This document shows, piece after piece, positions 10,460-20,724 of a DNA stretch of 64,000 nucleotides. The stretch comes from Paguma larvata. Taxonomy: Eukaryota; Chordata; Mammalia; Carnivora; Viverridae. How positions within the stretch are numbered: position 1 is the first letter of the stretch; each line of letters starts with the position of its first letter. The notes under the pieces were generated by a model. That model was not told where the DNA came from. It made no database searches and was given only the letters and a program-made list of their open reading frames with translations. The stretch covers positions 71,213,788 through 71,277,787 of the forward strand of contig CM057836.1 of assembly GCA_030068075.1 (NCBI GenBank), written 5' to 3'. The translations under genes were made by a program, and so were the position numbers.

Positions 10460-10680
10460 GAGACGCCTGGGTGGCTCAGTTGGTTAAGCACCTGACTGCG
10501 GCTCAGGTCATGATCTCGCAGTTTGTGGGCTTGAGCCCTGCGTCGGGCTCTGTGCTGATGGCTCAGAGCCTGGAGCCTGCTTCGGATTCTGTGTCTCCTC
10601 TTCTCTCTGCCCCTCCCCCACTCATACTCTGTCTCTCTCTGTCTCAAAAATAAACAAACAAACAAACAAACAAATAAAAA
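10460..10680 (+). mobile_element. CanSINE, sense, with target-site duplication
   Basis: Full-length sense copy ending in an (AAAC)n-type tail. It is flanked by a 16-bp target duplication AGAAGGGGATACAGAC (10,444-10,459) and AGAAGGTGATACAGAC (10,681-10,696), 15 of 16 identical, so this is a relatively young insertion. Confidence 0.97.
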
Positions 10681-10839
10681 AGAAGGTGATACAGACAAGG
10701 CAGCTGTAAGCCCCCTGGGCTTGATGTAAAGCAAGTCTGGATGGAGAGAGTTTCTTTTTGTGAGGGCTTGAGGGGCTCCATCAGCAGCCCATGTAGGCAG
10801 GCCTGACTGCTGATGTGTTAAAGTTAAGGGTATTCAGGA

Positions 10840-10975
10840 GACAGAGAACTGCATTCAAATCCTCAGTGTTCAAGTTACCATCTGTGTGTTCTTGGCAGGT
10901 CATCTACCATTTCCAAGCCTCAGATTCCTCGCATTGAGCTGGTAATGCCTTTAAGGATACTAAATAGTAGACAAA
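10840..10975 (+). mobile_element. MIR fragment
   Basis: TGCATTCAAATCCTCAGTGT, TGTGTGTTCTTGGCAGGTCA and CCAAGCCTCAGATTCCTCGC follow the sense MIR core and 'GCCTCAGTTTCCTC' segment. Confidence 0.6.
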
Positions 10976-11045
10976 TGCTAGTTATCAGTACAATGGAATT
11001 TAGCCTTTCAAATACTTATTCTAACAGTAATAGAATGACATTTTA

Positions 11046-11232
11046 TTTTATTTTTTAATTAATTAATTAATTAATTTAAATAATAACTTATTGTCAAATT
11101 GGTTTCCATACAACACCCAGTGCTCAACCCAACAAGTGCCCTCCTCTGTGCCCATCACCCACTCTCCCCTCTCCCACACCCCCCTCTCCCCTTAGTTTGT
11201 TCTTATTCTTTGAGAGTCTCTCATGTCATGTG
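11046..11232 (-). mobile_element. Carnivore L1 3' end, 5'-truncated, antisense
   Basis: Reverse complement of the carnivore L1 3' UTR: TTATTGTCAAATTGGTTTCC, ATACAACACCCAGTGCTCAA, GCCCATCACCCACTCTCCCC, preceded by an AT-rich tail complement. Only about 190 bp survives. The 13-bp target duplication GAATGACATTTTA (11,033-11,045) and GAATCACATTTTA (11,233-11,245) has one mismatch. Confidence 0.9.
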
Positions 11233-11394
11233 GAATCACATTTTAAAAAAGTTTTCTAGGCTCTAAGATGGGTATTTCACAAGTCTTTTTTCCAGATAAA
11301 ATTGGAAGGGGACAGGTTGCAGAAAGGCCTGTAGGGAGCTACGTGGGTCACACAGCCGAACGCGCGCTCTGCTCCAATACCCGACATCCATTCC

Positions 11395-11690
11395 CTATGT
11401 CAGAGGCCCAGAGGAAAGCTTGCGGTTCTAGAATCTCTAATTAGGAAAAGCCAGAATAATGGTAAACATTTTTACGGGGTTCTTATATCAACAACCTGCC
11501 AGTCACAGAGGCCAAGAAAACAATACATCAGCTAATAAACATCCCAGCTGGTGTTAATCAGAGGCTCTAGCTGGCTTGATGCCAGATCTAATTGGACAGC
11601 ATTTCACTGTACAACTCTGGGACAATCACAGTTGTCATTTTATTGCTAATGGGTTCAATGTTCAGAAAGAAATAGGGCATTTTCCCACCA
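11395..11690. promoter_or_regulatory. Candidate conserved non-coding element
   Basis: Unique, AT-balanced segment dense in homeodomain and forkhead-type motifs: TCTAATTAGG, TGGTAAACAT, CAGCTAATAAAC, TCTAATTGGACAG, TTGCTAATGGG. It is free of repeats and lies between two L1 pieces. Only motif density is seen; conservation is a guess. Confidence 0.3.
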
Positions 11691-11699
11691 TTATTGATG

Positions 11700-12560
11700 T
11701 TAATTTTTTTTTCATTTTCTTTATGGTGGTAAAATACACATAACACAAAATCCACCATCTTCACCATTTTTAAGTATACAATTCAGTGGTGTTAAATCCA
11801 TTCTACCTTCTGTCTTTATGATTTTGACTGCTCTAAGTACCACATATAAGTGGAATCAGATAGTATTTGTCTTTTTGTGACTGGCTTGTTTCACTTACCA
11901 TACCATCCTCAAGGGTCATCCATGTTGTGGCATATTGCAGAATTTTTCCTTTTTTTTTAACATTTTTTTTTAATTTTATTTTTGAGAGACATAGAGACAG
12001 AGCATGAGCAAGGGAAGGGCAGAGAGAGAGGGAGATATGGAATCTGATTTAGGCTCCAGGCTCTGAGCTGTCAGCACAGAGCCCGACGGGGCTCGAACTC
12101 ACAGACTGTGAGATCATGACCTGAGCCAAAGTCGGCCGCCTAACCTACTGAGCCACCCAGGCGCCCCAGAATTTCCTTTTTAAAACTGAATAATGTTCTA
12201 TTGCATGTATATACCATAATTCGCTTATCCATTCATTGGTTGATGGACATCTGGTTGCTTCCACATTTTAAGTTACTGTGAATAATGCTACTGTGAACAT
12301 GGGTATACAAGTATCTCTTTGAGATGCTGCTTTCAATTTTTTGGATACATACCCAGCAGTGGAATTTCTAGATCATAGGGTAGTTCTAGTTTTAAAGTTT
12401 GGAGGAGTCTCCATACTCTTTTCCACAGCAGCTGTACACTTTACATTCCCACCAGCAATGCACAAGGCTTTTAGTTTCTCCACATCCTCGTCAGTACTTG
12501 TTTTCTGTTTTGCCAATAGTAGCCATCCTCATAGGTTTGATGTTAATAATAAATTGCCTC
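11700..12560 (-). mobile_element. Old L1 (L1M-type) 3' part, antisense, split by a SINE
   Basis: Antisense L1 3'/ORF2-end order: GGTAAAATACACATAACACA, CAATTCAGTGGTGTTAAATC, GGGTCATCCATGTTGTGGCA, then after the SINE TTGATGGACATCTGGTTGCT, ATACATACCCAGCAGTGGAA and TTCCCACCAGCAATGCACAA. Frames are broken throughout; no functional ORF2. Confidence 0.9.
11953..12167 (-). mobile_element. CanSINE, antisense, inserted into L1
   Basis: Full-length antisense copy ending GAGCCACCCAGGCGCCCC. It interrupts the L1: AGAATTTTTCCTTTT lies at its left (from 11,939) and AGAATTTCCTTTT at its right (from 12,168), the target duplication. This dates it after the L1. Confidence 0.95.
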
Positions 12561-12897
12561 AGAACTGTGTTTTTGTTTAGCATCTTTAAGTGTTTCATCT
12601 CCACCCAGATGGCAGGCTCTTGTTAATTCTTGGCTTGTGCGTTGTATCTGTTCTTTCTCTCCTAGTGTCACCCTCTAGGCATGTTGAAGTAGGGACTGGA
12701 GAAGAAGGACACCACCCACAACTGAATCCATCAGGAAGATGGATTCTCGCTGGCTGTAGGTTGCTGTCACAGCGCCATGAACACGGGAGCCCTGATGGTG
12801 CATGGAAGATGAAGCAAGTTCACAACAGACCTGTTGACTCTGAGAGAAATCACATACAGATCACACATACTATTACAGTGCCTTAACCCAGTCCTAA
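12561..12897. other. Unassigned unique sequence
   Basis: About 340 bp between an L1 and a MER5A; no feature recognised. Confidence 0.4.
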
Positions 12898-13158
12898 CCC
12901 AGTAGTTCTCAGCCCACTGAGCAATTTTGACCCCCAGAGGACATTTGGCAATGTCTGAAGACATTTTCGTATGTGTCACAGCTGAGTGGAAAGGACAACA
13001 GGCAGTGAGGGTACTACTGGCATCTAGTGGGTAGAACCCAGGGATGCTGTTAATCATCCCTAACCACAAGAGCGTTCCATCCTCCCACCTCCAACCCCCA
13101 CACAGAAAGAACAATCTGGTCCAATATGTCAGTAGTGCTGAGGTGGAGGAACCCTGGG
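12898..13158 (+). mobile_element. MER5A (hAT-Charlie) element
   Basis: Sense MER5A with the diagnostic blocks CCCAGAGGACATTTGGCAAT, GTCTGAAGACATTTT, TACTGGCATCTAGTGGGTAG, CCAGGGATGCTGTTAATCAT and GTCAGTAGTGCTGAGGTGGA. Near full length, with a small insertion before GGTACTACTGG. Confidence 0.92.
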
Positions 13159-13199
13159 TTAAGCTGACTCAGTAACCAATGTCCCCCATTCTATGCCTG

Positions 13200-13690
13200 T
13201 CACTCGCATGTCCAACTGTCACTCCCCAACTGCATTCCTGCTTCTCTTAGGCAGATCCTGTCCCTATGCCTAAACCTGCCTTCCTTAGTTCTGACCTCTG
13301 TGCCTCATTTCTTGTGGTTTCCTCTGTCTGGAATGCCCTTCTGTGCACATTCTGGACCCTGTCTTCTTTTTAATTTTTTAAAATTTATTTTTGAAGGAGA
13401 GAGAGACAGAGTGTGAGCAGGGGAGGGGCAGAGAGAGAGGGAGACACAGAATCCAAAGCAGGTTCCAGGCTCTGAGCTGTCAGCACAGAGCCTGACGTAG
13501 GGCTCAAACTCACAGACCGTGAGATCATGACCTGAGCTGAAGTCAGACGCTTAACCAACTGAGCCACCCAGGTGCCCCTCCATCTTTTCTTCAAAACATA
13601 AGCAACTCTTCTGCTATGAATGTGTCTTCAACCTCCTGAGTCACAGTAACCTCTGTGGCCTTCCTTGGAAGCAAGAACAGCTATGTCTCA
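13200..13690 (+). mobile_element. L2 3' region, sense, split by a SINE
   Basis: GGTTTCCTCTGTCTGGAATG followed by CCCTTCTGTGCACATTCTGG, then after the SINE CCATCTTTTCTTCAAAACAT and GTCTTCAACCTCCTGAGTCA, matches the L2 block 'TTCCCTCTGCCTGGAATGCTCTTC'. Confidence 0.6.
13370..13578 (-). mobile_element. CanSINE, antisense, inside L2
   Basis: Full-length antisense copy ending ACTGAGCCACCCAGGTGCCC at 13,578, with a T-rich tail complement at the left. The target duplication is not clear. Confidence 0.95.
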
Positions 13691-14044
13691 CTTGCGGTGC
13701 CCAGGAGGATGGCTCTTAGACGAGGATGGCTGTGGAGTGTAAGTAAGCTCCTTGAGAGTCGGAACTGGGGCTTAACATGTGTAGATACATGTACGTGTCC
13801 TCCATAGTGTTTAAAGTTCTCAGTACAGAGTCGTCGAATAACAACACATCTACACTGTCCAAAGTTTTCCCTTGCTGTTCTATTGAGAACAGTATTTATT
13901 CTTATAATACTTGTTTCTGTATTATGAGAAAAATGGAAGAAAGGTAGAAAACTGGTTGGGCGAGGCTTGGGAATAGGCTTGATGTAGTAGGATTTGATCT
14001 GCATGGCCCAGCGACAAGAATTTTACAAACTTCCAGCTCTCTGT

Positions 14045-14276
14045 CGTTTTTGTTATTTTTTTATTTTTTAAATTTATTTTTTGATGTTTATTTATTTTGA
14101 GAGAGAGTACAAGCAGGGGAGGGGCAGAGAGAGGGAGAGAGAAAGAACCCCAAGCAGGCTCTGCACTGCCTGCACAGAGCCTGGCACAGGGCTCGAACCC
14201 ATGAACCGTCAGACTGTGACCTGGGCTAGAATCAAGAGTCAGATACTCAAGCAACTGAGCCATCCAGGTGCATCCC
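14045..14276 (-). mobile_element. CanSINE, antisense
   Basis: Full-length antisense copy with a diverged head (CTGAGCCATCCAGGTGCATC). Flanked by CCAGCTCTCT (14,033) and CCAGCTCTTT (14,277), a short target duplication. Confidence 0.95.
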
Positions 14277-14289
14277 CCAGCTCTTTAGA

Positions 14290-14646
14290 TTAGATAAACA
14301 GCTACTAATTCTTCATATAAAAAGTTGGTGAGGACATACCTGAGTAAGTGAGTAACACGAGTAAATAAATGTAACACTGTTTGCCAAACTGCAAGTCCAG
14401 CAGCAGAACGATAGGCACTAAGGCTGACGTTCTTCCTTTCCCCAGTGCCAGAACAACAGCTTTACCAGACTGGAGGAGTGACCCAGCCCAACCTCTGTGA
14501 CCCTATGACATTCTATTCCCTTTGATTGTTCTGCACAGTTTGAGCGGAAAAAAATCTCTGTAGGGGAGGGGAGGGGAGGTTTGCATGCAGGAAAGAACTT
14601 TTAAAAAGACAAGAATGAACCATGGTGTTCAGGTGTGAGTGTGAAT
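14290..14646. other. Unassigned unique sequence
   Basis: Roughly 350 bp with no recognised feature; a short (GGGGA)n run lies near 14,562-14,580. Confidence 0.4.
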
Positions 14647-14657
14647 TGTAGTTCTTT

Positions 14658-14880
14658 TTTTAAAATTTTTTTTAATGTTTATTTATTCTTGAGAGAGAGA
14701 GAAAGAGGCAGAGCATGAGCAGGGGAGGGGCAGAAAGAAGAGGAGACACGAAATCTGAAGCAGGCTCCAGGCTCTGAGCTGTCAGCACAGAGCCCTACGC
14801 GGGGCTCAAGCCCACAAACCGCAAGATCATGACCTGAGCTGAAGTCGGACATTCAACCGACTGAGCCACCCAGGCGCCCC
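14658..14880 (-). mobile_element. CanSINE, antisense, perfect target duplication
   Basis: Full-length antisense copy ending GAGCCACCCAGGCGCCCC, flanked by identical 11-bp duplications TGTAGTTCTTT at 14,647-14,657 and 14,881-14,891. The perfect duplication indicates a young insertion. Confidence 0.97.
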
Positions 14881-14904
14881 TGTAGTTCTTTATGTCCTAG
14901 CTAT

Positions 14905-15060
14905 AGCTATGAAACTGTGTAGGCAATATCTTTACCTTGCTGAGCCTTAGTTCAGTTTCTCATCTGTAAAGTGGGGCTCTGACCTCTGTCTTGCTCTAGT
15001 GAGGATTAACAATGCAAATTGGCTGGCACGGTGTGGGGTAAATTAGTAAACTTACAAATG
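14905..15060 (+). mobile_element. MIR fragment
   Basis: TACCTTGCTGAGCCTTAGTT, TCATCTGTAAAGTGGGGCTC, GTGAGGATTAACAATGCAAA and CTGGCACGGTGTGG follow sense MIR. Confidence 0.8.
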
Positions 15061-15200
15061 TTCTTTTTCTCTCTTTCATTTTCCTTCCCTTCTCAGCCAA
15101 CAATGATATAATAACATTGGCAATAATACTAACAATAATAATATAATACTTTATATTTTCTAAGAATTTTCATATTATTTGAGCTTTATCAGCCTCTTTA

Positions 15201-15433
15201 TTATTTATTTATTTATTTTTAATTTTTTGAATGTTTATTTATTTTTGAGAGAAAGAGAGAGAGGGGGGCAGACTGCAAGCAGGGGGAGGAGCAGAAAGAG
15301 AGGAAGACACAGAATCGGAAGCAGGTTCCAGGCTCTGAGCTGCCAAACACATGGGGCTTGAACCCACGAACTGTGAGATCATGACTTGGACCAAAGTCGG
15401 TCATTCAACCAACTGAGCCACCCAGGTGTCCCC
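15201..15433 (-). mobile_element. CanSINE, antisense, perfect target duplication
   Basis: Full-length antisense copy with 10-bp identical flanks AGCCTCTTTA at 15,191-15,200 and 15,434-15,443. A small deletion lies in the body (GAGCTGCCAAACACATGG). Confidence 0.97.
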
Positions 15434-15819
15434 AGCCTCTTTAAGTATAGATGCAAAGTAAACCCCATTTGCCAGATGAAGGCACAACTCCAAGGTCAGA
15501 GTTACAATGAAGTCCTAGAAATAACACAGTTACAATTTCACAGAGGTCCTGTCAGCAAAGCTAGAAATGGGTTGTTTTCCTGCAAACTAGCTTTCCTTCC
15601 CTACAACTTTTTCTTTTTCTTTTCCTCCCACCCTTTCTCCCTCCTTCCTTCTTCTTCTTTTTTTTAATTTACAGGTGGGTGGGAAGGAACACTACGTTCC
15701 TATACATTCTTTCCTTAGGTAACCTCAACTATGCCCTGGTCTATAATTACCATCTGTATGTAGAGACTCAAACAAGGATTTTTAAAGCTCTCTTTTGAGT
15801 TCCAGGCTGGTAGATCCAG

Positions 15820-16020
15820 GTGGCTGCCTATTCACCATTAACTCTTCTGCACCCCAAGTTCAGCAAATGCATATCCAGTCTTGTAGTTCTCCTGCTTCAA
15901 ACCCTTCAATTCTTTCCACTGTCTATAGCCAAACGTAGAGCTGTGCGTCATCTCGGTCCCGCTCCCTCTCCGGCATCACCTTGCGTCAGCCACCTGTGCC
16001 ACCTGTGGAAGCCCACTTAG
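15820..16020 (+). mobile_element. L2 fragment (weak)
   Basis: CTTCAAACCCTTCAATTCTT, TCCACTGTCTATAGCC and a following GCCAAACGTAGAGC segment resemble the L2 block 'AAACCCTTCAGTGGCTTCCCACTGCC...'. A CT-rich tract sits upstream at 15,605-15,665. Confidence 0.45.
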
Positions 16021-16039
16021 AACCCCAGAAATGGTATGA

Positions 16040-16610
16040 AGATTCTTTCAAACTGAAGACATTTTGAGATTCAACCGATGCACAAAGAAGCCTTCTTAGA
16101 GCTTCCCTTATCTGACTAAGTGCAGCAATTTCTGGGAGACAAGGACGCCACAGATTCTCTCTTCAGGGTGGCTTTTGCTCCTGGAAATGAGACCAAGAGT
16201 TGTTAACCTACCATGAACTCCCTCTCTAGGGGAGTTTTATGACCGTGATGAAGTCAGAAAGACCACTTGTACCTGCATGGACGAACCTTATCACAAACTT
16301 TTTGATCTCCCATTTGTTCTTCTAGAAACCTATTTGTCTCATCCGAAGAAAGTTATTGCTTCTTTTCATAGAGGCCTTCCTCCCATCTCTTTTCCCTACT
16401 AAGTTAGGTATACGAACCTCTGACTTTAACCATTTATGGAGCTACTTCTTTCGTAAGCTCCCACATATATATGTATATATACATATATACACACATGAGT
16501 AATTTTTTCTCCTGTTAAGCTATCTTTTGTTAGTTTAATTCACAGGCTGTTAGTACTGAACCTAAGAGGGTAGATGAAAAGATTTTCCTCTGACACGCCC
16601 TTGATCTCTG
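16040..16610 (+). mobile_element. Old ERV LTR, copy 1 of a family present twice
   Basis: Ends with TTTCTCCTGTTAAGCTATCT, TTTGTTAGTTTAATTCACAG and AACCTAAGAGGGTAGATGAA, close to the 3' end of the element at 18.36-18.80 kb and typical of old mammalian class III LTR 3' parts. Non-coding. The exact family was not assigned. Confidence 0.5.
16466..16489. repeat. 24-bp perfect AT palindrome
   Basis: TATATATGTATATATACATA plus four further bases: every base from 16,466 to 16,489 pairs with its mirror position around 16,477.5. It is inside the LTR and cruciform-prone. Confidence 0.85.
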
Positions 16611-16639
16611 TGCTCAACTATACTGGCTTTCTTTTAGTC

Positions 16640-17020
16640 TCATGATTCTTCCTTTCACAGACTTCTGCCTATCCTTTTTTCTCTTCCAGGTATGTTTTTC
16701 CCTTTCCTTGGCACTTATTTAATTATACCTATCTTTCAGAACTCAGTTCAAATAGCACCTCCCTAAGGACCTTCTCTGAGCTTCCAATTTTAGGTTCTCA
16801 GGGCATCCTGTATTTTTCCTTTGTAGCACTCTCATTACAGTCACAATACAAATTTGTAGTATTATTTAATTAATGTCTTCTCCACCCCCCCACCCCCCCA
16901 ATGTAAGCTTTTTGGTGGTAGAGATCCTGTCTACTATTGCTCATATTGTATTCTAAGTTCCTGGCACAAAGCGGGCTCTCCAGAAAAACAAATTACTGAA
17001 TGAATGAATGAATGCATGAA
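16640..17020 (+). mobile_element. L2 3' end, sense
   Basis: AGAACTCAGTTCAAATAGCA, CCTCCCTAAGGACCTTCTCT, AATGTAAGCTTTTTGGTGGT and GTTCCTGGCACAAAGCGGGC, ending in a TGAATGAATGAATG tail, is the L2 3' UTR order. It includes a C-rich run near 16,884-16,900. Confidence 0.85.
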
Positions 17021-17424
17021 ACTCCACATATAACAGACTAGAACCTCCAAGATACCCCTTCCAAACAAAGACACATGGAGCCCCTACAACGCAGTTCTTT
17101 GAAGGCCAGGCAGATAACTGGGGCAAAGGAACCTCAAAATAGCCAATGCTTATGTGGGAAAAGCTGTTACTCTATAGGGACAAATGTCCTGGTCATGGAT
17201 TAGGTGACAGTGTATCTGAGAAAGGTTGACCCAGAAAACCATCCTGTAACATGCAACATGCATGAGGGAACCAGATCAAATCTAAAAATAGCTTTATCAC
17301 TGGAGTGAGAAACACTTTAGCGAGGACTCAGTCTCTCTACTTGCAAACTCTACCCCTAAGGAGCCTTTTACCTTTTTTATTGAACCACAGAATCCCAGGA
17401 TGGTAGTGCTAAGATATAGGCTTA
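17021..17424. other. Unassigned unique sequence
   Basis: About 400 bp with no recognised feature. Confidence 0.4.
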
Positions 17425-17560
17425 CTGCTCTCATTTTAAAACGAGAAAATTAGGTCCAAAGAGGCTTAACTACTTCTCCCACACCACCCAGGTAGTCGTT
17501 TGCAGAACCAGGGCTCAGACAGGGACTGTCTGCTTCTCTCCACAGTGATGCTTGGATCTG
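17425..17560 (-). mobile_element. MIR fragment
   Basis: TACTGCTCTCATTTTAAAAC, then AAATTAGGTCCAAAGAGGCT and CAGAACCAGGGCTCAGACAG, is antisense MIR. Confidence 0.6.
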
Positions 17561-17764
17561 ATACCTCTTAGGTTTTAGACATCTTGGGTAGTGAAGATGT
17601 ATGATTTATGTTTTTGTAGGTCACTCGAATAGGAGGCAGGAGAGCTGGACTTATTTTCCATTTCTTTGGTTCACTGTCAAGATGAGCAAAAGTTTGGGTT
17701 GGGGGATTTCTGGTCAACCACTCAAGGTCCAGGGGTAGGATACCTGGACTGGAGTCTGGACTAT

Positions 17765-17990
17765 GGCAGCATGGAGAGCAGGAGCTGGGACTCTGAGGTC
17801 TGGTCTTAGCTTTGCCACCTGAGAGCTTGGGCGGTCTCCTGGGCAACACTTGTCTCTCTAAATATTCGTTAAATGGGTTCATAATACTAGGGGCTCAGGC
17901 TACTGTGAAACTCAAATATGGTAATGCACTAAAGATGTTTAGCCCAATGTCTGGCATCTGGTGGTCAATATACAGAGGTCTTGTTCATTG
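17765..17990 (+). mobile_element. MIR, diverged
   Basis: GAGCAGGAGCTGGGACTCTG, GGTCTTAGCTTTGCCACCTG, TGGGCGGTCTCCTGGGCAAC, AATGTCTGGCATCTGGTGGT: sense MIR order with the 'CTCAGTTTCCTC' block decayed. Confidence 0.65.
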
Positions 17991-18359
17991 CCATCCTAAT
18001 TCAAACCCTTAAACATTTATGGGAGATCTGCTTTTAAAGGCAAGCAGTTGGAGGAAGTAGAGTAACTACCTGGGATGGGAAAATTCAGTCCTCCTTCTAA
18101 AGACACACTCTCTTTAGATATGTTAATATATTTAATCAGGTTGCAGTCAGGTCCTGCCAGGCAGCTGAGCCTCTTTCAGTAACTTTGCATATCTGCTCTC
18201 CGATCCAGTAGTCACAGGGTATACAGTTCACCTTCTGGGGCAATCCTACTTCCCTCATTCCCAAATTCTCAAGTAGCTTATCCATGTAACAACCAATCAC
18301 TGACAAAGTGTACTCCTGGTTAGGAGAAGACGGAAGGGGCCCTCTTTTAAGTCTCCGTG

Positions 18360-18800
18360 ACTACAGTATAAAAACTATTTTGAGTTGCAACGGAAATATT
18401 TTGAGTTTCTGAAATCCCTTATCTGCCTAAAAGCAGAACCTCCCAACAGAACTCAACTGTCATAAATCCCCTCCCCAGGTGCCACTAATCTTCCCAGAGC
18501 AGTCAGCACCATGCCCAGACAGACATTGTCGCAAAATTATCCTGAGTCCCATCCACTCCCTTAAGGGCCCATTTATTTTTTCCATAATGTGCCCTTCTCC
18601 TTCTCCCCTGCTTCATCTCTGAGGATGGAGTGTAACCCCCGAATTCTAATCGCCCCTTTGAATCGCACTGCTTTGTGGACTCCTATACACCATGTGATTA
18701 AAATCATCTATTCTCTTGCTAAGCTCTCTTGTCAGTTTGATTCACAGGTCCTGAGCTTTAAATTTAAGGGGGCAGAGGTAAGTTTTTCTTTCCCGACAAG
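18360..18800 (+). mobile_element. Old ERV LTR, copy 2 of the same family
   Basis: CCCTTATCTGCCTAAAAGCA, ATTCTCTTGCTAAGCTCTCT, TGTCAGTTTGATTCACAGGT and a following CCTGAGCTTTAAATTTAAGG align with the 16.04-16.61 kb element. Both are in sense orientation with L2 and MIR between them, so they are not a simple 5'/3' LTR pair. Confidence 0.5.
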
Positions 18801-20587
18801 ATCATGGGAGCACCATGTTGTTCATAAACTAAAAACAAAAACAAACAAAACCATAAAATAGGCACAAGAAAGTATACTTTATTCTAACTATTATAGGGTG
18901 GTTTTTTTTTTCTTCTCTCCATCAAACATTAGATTCCTTCAAAAGCATTTTCTTTGGTGCCTTTGCTTTACTAGGGCCTGTGCACGCCTGCATACTGTAC
19001 TCTAACCCTGGGCATTGTTATTTCTAATTGTACAAACTAGGAAGGCAAGGCTGGGAGTTCAGGACACCTAACTGGTAAGGAGTGGAGTAAGGGTAAAGTC
19101 CCAGACTGTTGAAGGAGTCAAAGCTTCTACTATACATCATTAATGAACCCTTTGGATGTTTCCAGTTCTTCTCTGTGATAAAAAGCATGGAGACAAATTC
19201 TTCTGGGCAGGAAGCTCTGGGCACATGCAGCTCCATATACTTTTGTAGCACAGGTTTTTAGCAGGAGAATGTTGAATTCAAAGCCTATGAACACTTTTAA
19301 CATCTGACTGTGTTTTAAAGTTATCTGGTAATATTTTCTCATTTCTTAGGAATCAGAGAATCTAGCACTTGGAGTTGCCTTTACTTGTGGTCTTTGCCTC
19401 TACATTCCAGAAATGAAACTTTGTTCAGGGAAAATGATACAAACTTGGAAATAAGGCAGAGATGTTTGTGTGATGTTTTAATATCATCCAACAATGTGTC
19501 CTCATAGGCCAAACTAAGGCTCTGCTGATTTGCTGAGGAATATAACTTCATTTGATGAACAATGATTGTTATTGTCATTTTAACAATTTCACAGTTTCCA
19601 AGGTCCTGCTCCCTCACAAAGACTCCCTAGAGTAGAGAGCAGCCCTCAGATCAAGAACCTCACAGAAAACAGAAGTTTGAGATACTTTGTGCCTCCTTGA
19701 CCTTCATAATTCAGAGTTGCTTCAACCAACCAGTGAGTTTTGGCCAAAATTTGGCAAATCTGGCTCATTTTCAGAGTTCTTATGCATCAAAGTCTGGTGG
19801 TCACACCTATGTGTCCATTGTGGATGAGATGTTTTTGTCTTTCAAAAGTTAGAAACAGAAAATGTGGCTCTCTAAGTCCTATCTGTGTGCCTGTTGGAAA
19901 CTGCTAGGACCTGGTTACTGTCTTTTGGGGGAGAGGTGAAAGGCCTGGTCTGGGTCCCAGAAGTGCTGACCAGAGAGAAGGCCAGGTAGATGAGGTTGGA
20001 AGTTAAATGTTCATCTTCCAGCTTAAAGGCTGGGAGCCTGGGTAAGGCTCTGGGGAACCACTGTTGTGCTGGGAAGTCTGAGAAAAGTCTCCAAAGGTGC
20101 AGTGGAGACCCGGGCTTGCAGGCTTTGGTCAACACTTGTTTGTTTAAGGAATTCCACGGGATGGAACCATGCCAGATCCCCAGAGTGGATGGGGAGAAAG
20201 TAGCGGCCCACACTTTCTGCCTGTCTAGTTCTGCGCTCTCAGAGGTGTTTACTGACAGGTTTACTTCTGTTTTTTGTTTACGGCAGGCACATGTATTAGC
20301 GTCTGTGTTTGTGTCTGACCCATGGCTAAAGTTAGAGCACTGGAGCTTGTGGTTCTTGTTTGTGCAGCTGTATGTGAGGAAAATCTTTGCCCTTCCCCAC
20401 AGAGGAAAAGCGGTTGGCCATGTATGATGATCTGTCTGTACATCTGTGATTGGTTTTGTTGAGGGATACTTGGTTAACAGATCACAGGAACCTGTCACTC
20501 AGACTCATTATGGGGATCTCAAGAGAAGGAAAAGAAATGCAAGTAGGCATCAAGGTAACAAATTAGCTGTTTGTTCTAGAAATGAAT
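18801..20587. other. Long unassigned unique stretch
   Basis: About 1.8 kb without recognised repeats. It holds a 208-codon open frame on the minus strand (19,872-20,498) overlapped by a 145-codon frame on the plus strand. Neither has a recognisable motif and both are judged chance frames. Confidence 0.4.
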
Positions 20588-20700
20588 TTTTTTTTGAACA
20601 TTTTGTTTTTAAGTAATCTTTACACCCAACATGGGGCTCGAACTCACAACCCCAAGATCAAGAGCTGTATGCTCTACCTACTGAGCTAGCCAGGTGCCCC
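20588..20700 (-). mobile_element. CanSINE, older short subfamily, antisense
   Basis: T-rich left end, GGGGCTCGAACTCACAACCC, then CTACTGAGCTAGCCAGGTGC. Short type without the GA/CT-rich body. Confidence 0.85.
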
Positions 20701-20724
20701 AAAGCCAGTATTTTAAAAAACCAG

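Noticed and set aside
19872..20498. 208-codon minus-strand open frame
   Set aside because: A 64-kb window is expected to give roughly 0.3 such frames by chance. An overlapping 145-codon frame exists on the other strand and no domain or splice context supports it.
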